Numbered from the stretch's first letter, positions 1-5,011 are shown. The stretch: 6,876 bases of DNA from Krumholzibacterium sp965370495 (GCA_965370495.1 CBDUUV010000118.1:1-6876), one strand, 5' to 3'. The notes: a model not told the origin generated them from the sequence alone. A program made the numbers and translations.

Positions 1-11
1 GTTTTATCATG

Positions 12-85
12 CGCCCCCGGCATGACTCGAACATGCGACACCCGGTTTAGGAAACCGGTGCTCTATCCACCTGAGCTACGGGGGC
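12..85 (-). tRNA. tRNA-Arg (anticodon CCT)
   Basis: Read on the minus strand this folds as a complete cloverleaf. The acceptor stem GCCCCCG pairs perfectly with CGGGGGC. The D arm is AGCTCAGGTGGATAGAGC. The anticodon stem CCGGT/ACCGG encloses the loop TTCCTAA, with anticodon CCT at 51-49, and the T arm is GCATG-TTCGAGT-CATGC. The discriminator is G. The following bases are CAT, so CCA is not encoded and must be added by the CCA-adding enzyme, unlike the two proline tRNAs in this window. It decodes AGG. It lies 58 bp after the apt stop and is probably transcribed separately. Confidence 0.96.
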
Positions 86-105
86 GTAATAGGGGATACC
101 AGAGT

Positions 106-134
106 ATTTTATGTTCTCGGCCAGCAAAGCGCAA
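106..134 (-). promoter_or_regulatory. candidate sigma70-type promoter for tRNA-Arg
   Basis: On the minus strand TTGCGC (134-129) and TAAAAT (111-106) are separated by exactly 17 nt. The -10 box ends 20 nt before the tRNA 5' end. The -35 matches TTGACA only in part. It lies in the only gap between apt and the tRNA, where a tRNA promoter would be expected. This is inferred from motif match alone. Confidence 0.4.
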
Positions 135-143
135 ATGAAATAT

Positions 144-665
144 TTATTTAAATGAAATGAGAGAATAATATGTTCTGCCACCAAGTTTTTTTCTGCCGTT
201 TAATTCGGATAGTTCGAGGATGAAAAGGATTTCTTCCACGCTCCCCCCCCGTTGCTCTACAAGTCTTGCGGCAGCGGAGGCTGTACCTCCTGTTGCCAGA
301 AGATCATCGACTATCAGTATCTTTTCTCCCTGCGACACAGCATCGCAGTGCATTTCCAGAGCTGTCGTACCATACTCAAGGGAATAACTTTCCGATATCG
401 TTTTCCAGGGCAGTTTTCCCGGTTTCCGCAGCGGGATAAATCCCTTTTTGAGTTTATAAGCCAGAACTGACGCAAAAAAGAAACCTCTCGATTCGATTCC
501 GGCAATCTTGTCGAATTTTCTGTCTCTGTATCGCTCGGCAAGAGTGTCGCATATCCACCCGAAAACCTCAGGAGACATTAACGCCGGTGTTATATCCTTG
601 AAAAGGATTCCTTTTTTAGGGAAATCAGGGATATTCCTGATATAATTTTTCAGGTTGTACTTCAC
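144..665 (-). CDS. apt: adenine phosphoribosyltransferase
   Basis: Apt converts adenine and PRPP to AMP and pyrophosphate in cytosolic purine salvage. The 173-residue product has the expected family length. It shows the N-terminal IPDFPKKGILFKDITP block (12-27), the flexible-loop region RKPGKLP (80-86), SLEYGTTALEMH (95-106) and the PRPP-binding signature ILIVDDLLATGGTA (116-129). I chose the GTG start at 665 because an AAGGGG Shine-Dalgarno lies 7 nt upstream and the codon overlaps the sigma-factor stop as GTGA, the usual sign of translational coupling. A second in-frame GTG at 683 would add six basic residues but lies inside the sigma gene with no better ribosome site. Apt is the last gene of the tRNA-Pro/M23/sigma unit. 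It could salvage adenine released from S-adenosylhomocysteine, the by-product of the nearby Pcm methyltransferase (inference). Confidence 0.96.
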   Translation of the reverse strand: MKYNLKNYIRNIPDFPKKGILFKDITPALMSPEVFGWICDTLAERYRDRKFDKIAGIESRGFFFASVLAYKLKKGFIPLRKPGKLPWKTISESYSLEYGTTALEMHCDAVSQGEKILIVDDLLATGGTASAAARLVEQRGGSVEEILFILELSELNGRKKLGGRTYYSLISFK

Positions 666-1507
666 TTTTTTTCCCCTTCGCACGATTTTTCTTCATATAC
701 ATTACTGGCTTCCAGAAGGCATCGGAGTTTCCTGAGAGCCCTCATCTCCAGCTGCCTCACGCGTTCCCTGGAAACGTTTATGACTTTCCCTGTTTCGGCC
801 AGTGTATGTGTTTCTCCATCCTTTAATCCATAACGGATCCTTATAATCAGTTTTTCTCTTTCTGAAAGTCTGTCCAAAAGAGCTGCAAGTTCTTCGTGTT
901 CCATCTGTTGAAGGATGATCTTTTCCATATCCGTGCCATCCGAGATTTCGGAAACAGTAGCTAGTTGACTGTATGAATCAAGACTGTTGGCAATATCCAG
1001 TGCTCTTATGTTGCGTATAAGTTCTTCTGTCATCTTGAACCTTTTGACAGATATAGAAAGTTTTTCAGCTTTTTCCCTCGTTGAAAGCATACCGTCTGTT
1101 CTCTCGAGCTTCATATACTTTTTCATAAGTTGAAATATGTGGATCGGTATTCTTATGGTCCTTGAAAAATTGGATATCGCTCTAACAATAGATTGTTTGA
1201 TCCACCACGATGAGTATGTACTAAATCTGAATCCCTTATCGGGGTCGAATCTCGACACAGCTTTAATAAGGCCAAGATTCCCTTCCTCTATAAGATCGAG
1301 GAAAGGGACACCATAAGAAGAATATGATTTTGCGATAACGATGACGAGTTTCAGGTTGCTTAGAATGAGTTTTTTCCTGGCTTCTTCGTCACCATTCCGG
1401 GCTTTTCTGGCCAGATCGATCTCTTCTTCTTTCGAAAGCAGTGGATATCTGCTTATTTCCTTGAAATATCGATCCTGCACAATGTTATCATCTTTTTTTT
1501 CTTTCAT
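662..1507 (-). CDS. rpoS: RpoS-like group 2 sigma70-family RNA polymerase sigma factor
   Basis: This is a primary-like alternative sigma factor that directs RNA polymerase to promoters. It has 281 residues. There is no region 1.1; the protein begins close to region 1.2 (YPLLSKEEEIDLARKARNGD, 21-40). Region 2 follows (about 45-120), with DLIEEGNLGL, FDPDKGFRFSTY and the -10-reading helix WWIKQSIVRAI. Then come region 3 (about 118-195) and region 4 (about 205-265), with the -35 helix-turn-helix TLAETG..VSRERVRQLEMRALRKL. The rpoS name rests on its place just after an nlpD-like gene and downstream of surE-pcm; sequence alone only supports group 2. Region 3 is short and unusual. The gene starts at ATG 2 nt after the M23 stop, and its stop overlaps the apt start. 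Eight adenines lie within codons 3-5, and the A AAA AAG heptamer abuts the stop. Confidence 0.9.
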   Translation of the reverse strand: MKEKKDDNIVQDRYFKEISRYPLLSKEEEIDLARKARNGDEEARKKLILSNLKLVIVIAKSYSSYGVPFLDLIEEGNLGLIKAVSRFDPDKGFRFSTYSSWWIKQSIVRAISNFSRTIRIPIHIFQLMKKYMKLERTDGMLSTREKAEKLSISVKRFKMTEELIRNIRALDIANSLDSYSQLATVSEISDGTDMEKIILQQMEHEELAALLDRLSEREKLIIRIRYGLKDGETHTLAETGKVINVSRERVRQLEMRALRKLRCLLEASNVYEEKSCEGEKK

Positions 1508-1509
1508 AT

Positions 1510-2073
1510 TCAGATCTTCAGATAATCCATTGGATTAACTGCCTTGTCTTTTTTTCTAACCTCGAAATGGAGGTGTGCCCCGGTAGAATTCCCTGTCAAA
1601 CCGATCTTTCCTATTAGCTGACCGGCCTTTACCAATCCTCCCTTCTTTGCAGCAATGTATGAGAGATGAGCGTAAACCGTATAAAAACGATCACCATGAT
1701 CGATTATTATCACTTTCCCGTACCCATGTTGTTTCCCAGAAAAAACAATCGAGCCTGAAGCTGAAGAAAAGACTTCTTCTCCAACATGCCCGGAAATATC
1801 TATGCCCGAATGAAATTCAGTCGTTTGGTAAACCGGGTGAGTTCTCAGACCGAAGCCACTGTTGATACGTGAATGATCCAGATTTCTCAAAGGGGGAAGT
1901 AAACGAATTGTCTTTCCGGCATGGATTGATTTTTCCCGATTGCTTGCAGGTATTGAAGGTGAGTCCTTAACCCTTCCGGTACAATACTTCGGAGTGGGAG
2001 TACATCCTGAAGCAACGGCAAATAGCGCAAAGACCATAAAATTGAAACCACGGCTTAAATAAAATTTATCCAT
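1510..2073 (-). CDS. nlpD: M23 (LytM) family lipoprotein peptidase, NlpD-position
   Basis: Predicted outer-membrane-anchored murein endopeptidase or amidase activator acting in the periplasm. The 187-residue protein has a lipoprotein signal: a basic start (K3, R8), a hydrophobic stretch, then lipobox ASGC with Cys24. Thr follows the Cys, so there is no Asp-type inner-membrane retention signal. A short linker leads to the LytM domain (about 70-187). The metal and catalytic residues are all present: H88 and D92 in FHSGIDI, H136 in YAHL, and H167/H169 in GAHLHFEV. E. coli NlpD has a degenerate LytM site and a LysM domain; this protein has an intact site and no LysM. The ATG start lies 8 nt after the CCA of tRNA-Pro(CGG) with no Shine-Dalgarno. 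Met13 is an alternative but would lose the basic signal region. The sigma factor follows after 2 nt. The gene symbol is by position and domain only. Confidence 0.88.
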   Translation of the reverse strand: MDKFYLSRGFNFMVFALFAVASGCTPTPKYCTGRVKDSPSIPASNREKSIHAGKTIRLLPPLRNLDHSRINSGFGLRTHPVYQTTEFHSGIDISGHVGEEVFSSASGSIVFSGKQHGYGKVIIIDHGDRFYTVYAHLSYIAAKKGGLVKAGQLIGKIGLTGNSTGAHLHFEVRKKDKAVNPMDYLKI

Positions 2074-2077
2074 AATA

Positions 2078-2113
2078 AAAATGGTCGGGGCGACTGGATT
2101 TGAACCAGCGACC
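2078..2113 (-). repeat. tRNA-Pro 3'-half direct repeat, copy 1
   Basis: This 36-bp stretch matches 4878-4913 at 35 of 36 positions in the same orientation; the only difference is T versus C at 2101/4901, in the T loop. It covers part of the variable loop, the T arm, 3' acceptor, CCA and four bases of downstream flank (T on the minus strand). The bases beyond differ. This is expected of isoacceptor paralogues, but the two copies bracket a 2.7-kb gene block. Confidence 0.85.
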
Positions 2114-2159
2114 TCCTACTCCCGAAGCAGGCGCGCTAACCGGGCTGCGCTACGCCCCG
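2082..2159 (-). tRNA. tRNA-Pro (anticodon CGG), CCA encoded
   Basis: Complete cloverleaf on the minus strand. The acceptor CGGGGCG pairs with CGCCCCG, giving C1:G72, and the discriminator is A; both are hallmarks of bacterial proline tRNA. The anticodon stem CCTGC/GTAGG (one G-T pair) holds the loop TTCGGGA, with anticodon CGG at 2124-2122. The T arm is GCTGG-TTCAAAT-CCAGT. The terminal CCA is encoded at 2084-2082. It decodes CCG. Only 8 nt separate the CCA from the ATG of the M23 lipoprotein gene, so the two are almost certainly on one transcript. Its 3' half is nearly identical to that of the tRNA-Pro at 4882-4958. Confidence 0.96.
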
Positions 2160-2171
2160 AATTCACAGGGT

Positions 2172-2200
2172 AAAATATCATTTTATTTCCAATAACTCAA
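2172..2200 (-). promoter_or_regulatory. candidate sigma70-type promoter for tRNA-Pro(CGG)-nlpD-rpoS-apt
   Basis: On the minus strand TTGAGT (2200-2195) and TATTTT (2177-2172) are exactly 17 nt apart in an A+T-rich gap. The -10 box ends 12 nt before the tRNA 5' end, so transcription would start a few bases before the mature tRNA. It is the best promoter-like pair in the 88-bp space after the COG2426-like gene. It would drive the tRNA and, by read-through, the M23, sigma and apt genes. I see no clear intrinsic terminator in the same gap, so read-through from upstream genes is also possible. Confidence 0.5.
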
Positions 2201-2247
2201 ACAAAATAAGAACTATCGACGATATTAATACAATTTTCACATTCTGT

Positions 2248-2736
2248 TTATATTCTCCAGAACGATATGACTCCCTGGCTGGCAAGAGTCACTATAACCC
2301 CGGCGATTAATACACCCGCCGCAACGGCCGGAATAGAGTATTTGAGCGGGATTTTGAACAAAAAAGCTGCTGCACAACCCGTCCAGGCACCGGTAACTGG
2401 AAAAGGTATTGCCACAAAGATTACCAGGCCGAGTGCCTCAAACCTCTCGATTACCTTGCCTCTTTTCCTGGTCCGCTTGAAAAACCAAACAAAAAATCTA
2501 TCGAACAATGGATACCTTCTTAACCAGGTCGATACTTTTTCCAGAAAGAGAAGAAGTGGAATTACAGGGAGAAAATTACCTAGAACTGCAAATATATAGG
2601 CTTCACGCCAGCTGAGGCCCTCGAGAAAAGCATAGGGTATTGCACCCCTTAATTCTAATATCGGCGACATTCCAATCAGGAAAGTTATCAGTCTGGGAGA
2701 AATGCTGTTTATAAGCGCAAACATATGGTAAGGCAC
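2248..2736 (-). CDS. small multidrug-export family (COG2426-like) integral membrane protein
   Basis: Small polytopic inner-membrane protein of 162 residues, resembling the 'putative small multi-drug export protein' family (Pfam Sm_multidrug_ex). The function of that family is poorly established despite its name. Recognisable blocks are SPILELRGAIPYAF (24-37), VLGNFLPVIPLLLFLEKV (51-68), a basic cytosolic stretch FFKRTRKRGKVIERFEALG (85-103), FVAIPFPVTGAWTG (107-120) and a final hydrophobic helix (about 136-152). About four membrane segments or re-entrant loops are visible. I chose the GTG start at 2736 because it shares one base with the pcm stop (TAGTG) and has GAAAGGGG 7 nt upstream. The ATG at 2724 lacks a well-placed ribosome site, and the ATG at 2772 lies inside pcm. 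Related loci often carry a DedA/YqaA-type protein here (from memory); this one is not of that family. Confidence 0.85.
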   Translation of the reverse strand: MPYHMFALINSISPRLITFLIGMSPILELRGAIPYAFLEGLSWREAYIFAVLGNFLPVIPLLLFLEKVSTWLRRYPLFDRFFVWFFKRTRKRGKVIERFEALGLVIFVAIPFPVTGAWTGCAAAFLFKIPLKYSIPAVAAGVLIAGVIVTLASQGVISFWRI

Positions 2737-3380
2737 TAGCCTACCCCTTTCAACAAGGGAACAAAAGCACATTTCGACAGGCGTTGTTCGGCTATGCGCC
2801 CACCAGATTTTGCAAAAAGCATCAGGTACTCATGATCGGAAGCAACAGGTGCAATCAACATGCCTTTATCTGCCAGTTGGTCTAAAAGACTGTCCGGTTT
2901 TCCGGGCATTACTGCTGATACTATGATCTTATCGAATGGCGAATAGAAATTCCATCCATCAGAACCGTCAGCTACTTTCAGCCGTATCTTGCCTGTGACT
3001 ATCCGGGACAGGATATCGCCCGCATTTTTTGACAGAGGTGCCAGCCTTTCTACAGAGTAAACTTCCCTTGCGAGAAGTGAAATGATCGCAGTCTGGTAGC
3101 CTGAGCCTGTTCCTATCTCGAGAACACGGTCTCCCATTCTTATTGAAAGATACTGCATCATAAGAGCTTGTGTATATGGTTGAGAAATAGTCTGAGATAA
3201 CCCGATTGGAAAAGAACAATCATCATAAGCTCTGGCTCCGACCGCCGGGTCCAGAAACAAGTGTCTCGGTACTTCCAGAAAAGCCTTCAGAAGCTGCTTG
3301 TCGGAAATACCTCTTGCTGACAGTTGTTCCTCGACCATTCTTCGTCTGGCAATACTGTAGTCTACTTCTCTATATTCCAT
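2736..3380 (-). CDS. pcm: protein-L-isoaspartate O-methyltransferase
   Basis: Cytosolic repair enzyme that uses S-adenosylmethionine to methylate abnormal L-isoaspartyl residues in aged proteins, starting their return to normal aspartate. The product has 214 residues, the usual length. It shows the substrate-side motif TISQPYTQALM (64-74), SAM motif I VLEIGTGSGYQTA (86-98), the post-I acid VYSVERL (107-113), ADGSDGW (137-143), the VSAVMPGKP segment (154-162) where many homologues have V-T-A-A-x-P, and the C-terminal FVPL (206-209). The ATG start overlaps the end of surE by 19 bp, with AGGAG about 12 nt upstream, and no later in-frame start precedes the conserved region. It lies directly after surE, as in many proteobacteria. 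Its stop shares a base with the next gene's GTG start. Confidence 0.96.
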   Translation of the reverse strand: MEYREVDYSIARRRMVEEQLSARGISDKQLLKAFLEVPRHLFLDPAVGARAYDDCSFPIGLSQTISQPYTQALMMQYLSIRMGDRVLEIGTGSGYQTAIISLLAREVYSVERLAPLSKNAGDILSRIVTGKIRLKVADGSDGWNFYSPFDKIIVSAVMPGKPDSLLDQLADKGMLIAPVASDHEYLMLFAKSGGRIAEQRLSKCAFVPLLKGVG

Positions 3381-4132
3381 TTAAAATCCCATCTCCTGAG
3401 CTCAAAGATCTTCTTGAAATCGGTCATTTCTAAAGACAGGGGTGTTATCGAGACATGATTGGTGGAAATGGCGGAGAAATCGGAGTTTTCATCCTCATTC
3501 CAGCCTGGTTTTCCTCCACCTATCCAAAAATATTCCTTTCCCCTTGGATCGACCTGCCTGACAATCGCATCATTATATACCCTGGAGCCAAGTCTTGTAA
3601 CACGGATACCTTTGATCTCTTCCCCGCCAATCGGTGGAATGTTTACATTCCACAGGAGCAAATCAGCCCCCTTGTCTTTAAGTGCCTTTTCGACAAGATA
3701 ACGGGTAATCGACGCAGCAACGCTGAAAGTCTTTGGTTCCCAAGAAGTAACGGAAACTGCCATGGCAGAGACCCCAAGCAGATACCCTTCGATGGCCGCG
3801 GCAACAGTACCCGAGTATGTTACATCTTCTCCCATGTTGGGGCCATGATTGATCCCCGATACGACAAGATCTGGTTTGAAATCAAGGATACTTTGCAAAG
3901 CGAGCAGCACACAATCTGTCGGTGTTCCCGATACTCCGTACTTGTCAGGGCCGTATTCGGTTATCCTCAGAGGCCTGTCCAGGGTTATGGCATGACTTGT
4001 TGCGCTCTGTTCCAGTTCCGGGGCCACAGTGATTATTCTGCATAACCCTTCAAGGCCTTGAATCAATGCTTCCAGCCCTTCAGCTCTTATACCATCATCA
4101 TTGGTCACAAGTATGGTGCATTCGGATCTCAA
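3362..4132 (-). CDS. surE: 5'/3'-nucleotidase SurE (survival protein)
   Basis: SurE is a metal-dependent phosphatase that removes phosphate from nucleoside 5'- and 3'-monophosphates and is linked to stationary-phase survival. The 256-residue product matches the family length. The N-terminal VTNDDGI supplies the metal-binding D12 and D13; S43 is in APELEQSATSHAIT, and N95 is in the signature VVSGINHGPNMGEDVTYSGTV (90-110). GTPTDCV (69-75) is also typical. The start is TTG at 4132, supported by GAAGGGG 6 nt upstream and by the need to begin just before the NDDG strand; no ATG or GTG is available there. It lies 35 nt after the glycosyltransferase stop and overlaps pcm by 19 bp, so the two are probably coupled. 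Confidence 0.96.
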   Translation of the reverse strand: MRSECTILVTNDDGIRAEGLEALIQGLEGLCRIITVAPELEQSATSHAITLDRPLRITEYGPDKYGVSGTPTDCVLLALQSILDFKPDLVVSGINHGPNMGEDVTYSGTVAAAIEGYLLGVSAMAVSVTSWEPKTFSVAASITRYLVEKALKDKGADLLLWNVNIPPIGGEEIKGIRVTRLGSRVYNDAIVRQVDPRGKEYFWIGGGKPGWNEDENSDFSAISTNHVSITPLSLEMTDFKKIFELRRWDFKWNIEK

Positions 4133-4167
4133 AACCAGCCCCTTCCCTGAATCAGGAAAAACGGAGG

Positions 4168-4851
4168 TTACCAGAAATAACTTCTAATTACCAGCTTGAA
4201 AAAACGCACAGAATCCTGTATCGGGCGTATCTTGCTTTCTTCTGAGAGATAAATTGTTTTTGTCCGGACTGATGTAATGTCGGAATCCAACCTTGCAGCT
4301 TTGATCAGGATCTCACTTTCAGCATCGAAGCGGTCGGAACGCAGTTCGAGTTTTCGCAAAAGATCACATTTTATAAGCCTGTATCCGGATTGGCTGTCAG
4401 TAATCCGGCATCCCGCTATGCTGCTTATGATCCGGGATGTGAGCCTGTTTGTAATTTTTCTGAGAACCGGCATGGAAGATGTATCCGACATTCTGTTTCC
4501 TATTATTATGTCAGCTTTATCCCTGTCAAATTTTTCCATAAAAAGGGGGATCTCGTCCGGGTCATGTTGTCCATCACTATCTATCGTAAGAAGCGCTTTT
4601 ATACCGTTATTCCTTAGAAGATAGTTAAAACCGGTACGCAACGCGTACCCTTTGCCCATATTCTTTTCGAGAACAATCACCGTAACGCCCTCACTACGCG
4701 AAACGATCGATGTCTTATCCAGAGAGCCATCATCGACAACTATAATATTTTCAGGAATAATATACTTCTTGATCTTACGAAGGACGGGGCCTATTCGAGA
4801 TTCTTCATTATATGCGGGGATTACAACACCAAATTTTGACAGTATTTCCAT
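4168..4851 (-). CDS. family 2 glycosyltransferase (DPM1-like, soluble)
   Basis: GT-A fold glycosyltransferase of the dolichyl-phosphate-mannose-synthase-like type; it probably moves a sugar from a nucleotide sugar to a polyprenyl phosphate or other acceptor. The 227-residue product shows VVIPAYNEES (9-18), VVDDGSLDKT (38-47), the NMGKGYALRTGF block (64-75), the metal-binding DxD in TIDSDGQHDPDEIP (89-102), GNRM (118-121) and TDSQSGYRL (151-159). No membrane helices follow the catalytic domain, so it lacks the C-terminal membrane extension of many relatives. Substrate cannot be read from sequence. I prefer ATG at 4851. A TTG at 4857 would add two residues, and neither has a well-spaced Shine-Dalgarno. 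It begins 30 nt after the CCA of tRNA-Pro(GGG). It is not part of the classical surE cluster, so it may be a lineage-specific addition. Confidence 0.88.
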   Translation of the reverse strand: MEILSKFGVVIPAYNEESRIGPVLRKIKKYIIPENIIVVDDGSLDKTSIVSRSEGVTVIVLEKNMGKGYALRTGFNYLLRNNGIKALLTIDSDGQHDPDEIPLFMEKFDRDKADIIIGNRMSDTSSMPVLRKITNRLTSRIISSIAGCRITDSQSGYRLIKCDLLRKLELRSDRFDAESEILIKAARLDSDITSVRTKTIYLSEESKIRPIQDSVRFFKLVIRSYFW

Positions 4852-4877
4852 CCTCAAACCGCATTAATATAAAGCAT

Positions 4878-4913
4878 AAAATGGTCGGGGCGACTGGATT
4901 CGAACCAGCGACC
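4878..4913 (-). repeat. tRNA-Pro 3'-half direct repeat, copy 2
   Basis: Second copy of the 36-bp repeat at 2078-2113, with one mismatch. It lies at the 3' end of tRNA-Pro(GGG), 2.8 kb from copy 1 and in the same orientation. The glycosyltransferase, surE, pcm and COG2426-like genes lie between the copies. Confidence 0.85.
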
Positions 4914-4958
4914 ACTTGGCCCCCATCCAAGTGCGCTACCGGACTGCGCCACGCCCCG
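4882..4958 (-). tRNA. tRNA-Pro (anticodon GGG), CCA encoded
   Basis: Complete cloverleaf on the minus strand. The acceptor CGGGGCG/CGCCCCG has C1:G72 and discriminator A, as in bacterial proline tRNA. The anticodon stem CTTGG/CCAAG is perfect, with loop ATGGGGG and anticodon GGG at 4924-4922. The T arm is GCTGG-TTCGAAT-CCAGT, and CCA is encoded at 4884-4882. It reads CCC and CCU. The D loop is one base shorter than in the other tRNA-Pro here. It sits between the MerR-type regulator and the glycosyltransferase. Confidence 0.96.
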
Positions 4959-4966
4959 ACGGGGAT

Positions 4967-5004
4967 AAAATAAACCTGTATACACGAAAAAAACAAGCTC
5001 AAAA
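4967..5004 (-). promoter_or_regulatory. weak candidate promoter region for tRNA-Pro(GGG)
   Basis: Two overlapping possibilities are seen on the minus strand: TTTTGA (5004-4999) with TATACA (4982-4977) at 16 nt, and TTGTTT (4996-4991) with TATTTT (4972-4967) at 18 nt. Both lie just upstream of the tRNA in an A+T-rich gap. Neither is close to consensus at both boxes, so only the region is proposed. The surE-pcm block would be read from here through the tRNA. Confidence 0.3.
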
Positions 5005-5011
5005 TTCAAAA

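Noticed and set aside
1..85. tRNA-Arg(CCT) as an attachment site for an integrated element
   Set aside because: tRNA genes are frequent integration targets, but no integrase, repeat of the tRNA 3' end or foreign-looking gene is in the window, and the sequence ends just after the tRNA.
2214..2224. Perfect 11-bp dyad TATCG-A-CGATA upstream of the tRNA-Pro(CGG) promoter candidate
   Set aside because: Half-sites are only five bases, no second copy was found, and it does not extend; it is too short to call an operator.
2737..2772. Longer N-terminus (ATG at 2772) for the COG2426-like protein
   Set aside because: It would overlap pcm by 37 bp and add residues not expected for the family, while the GTG at 2736 has a well-placed AAGGGG and a stop/start overlap.
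3455..4045. Plus-strand open frame of 196 codons opposite surE
   Set aside because: It lies wholly antisense to the well-supported surE gene, its product has no recognisable domain, and it has no convincing ribosome site. It reflects the codon structure of surE.
4143..4166. Possible hairpin hiding the surE ribosome site (CCTG-ATT-CAGG followed by GAAGGGG)
   Set aside because: The stem is four base pairs with a three-base loop and leaves most of the AAGGGG free; not a credible switch.
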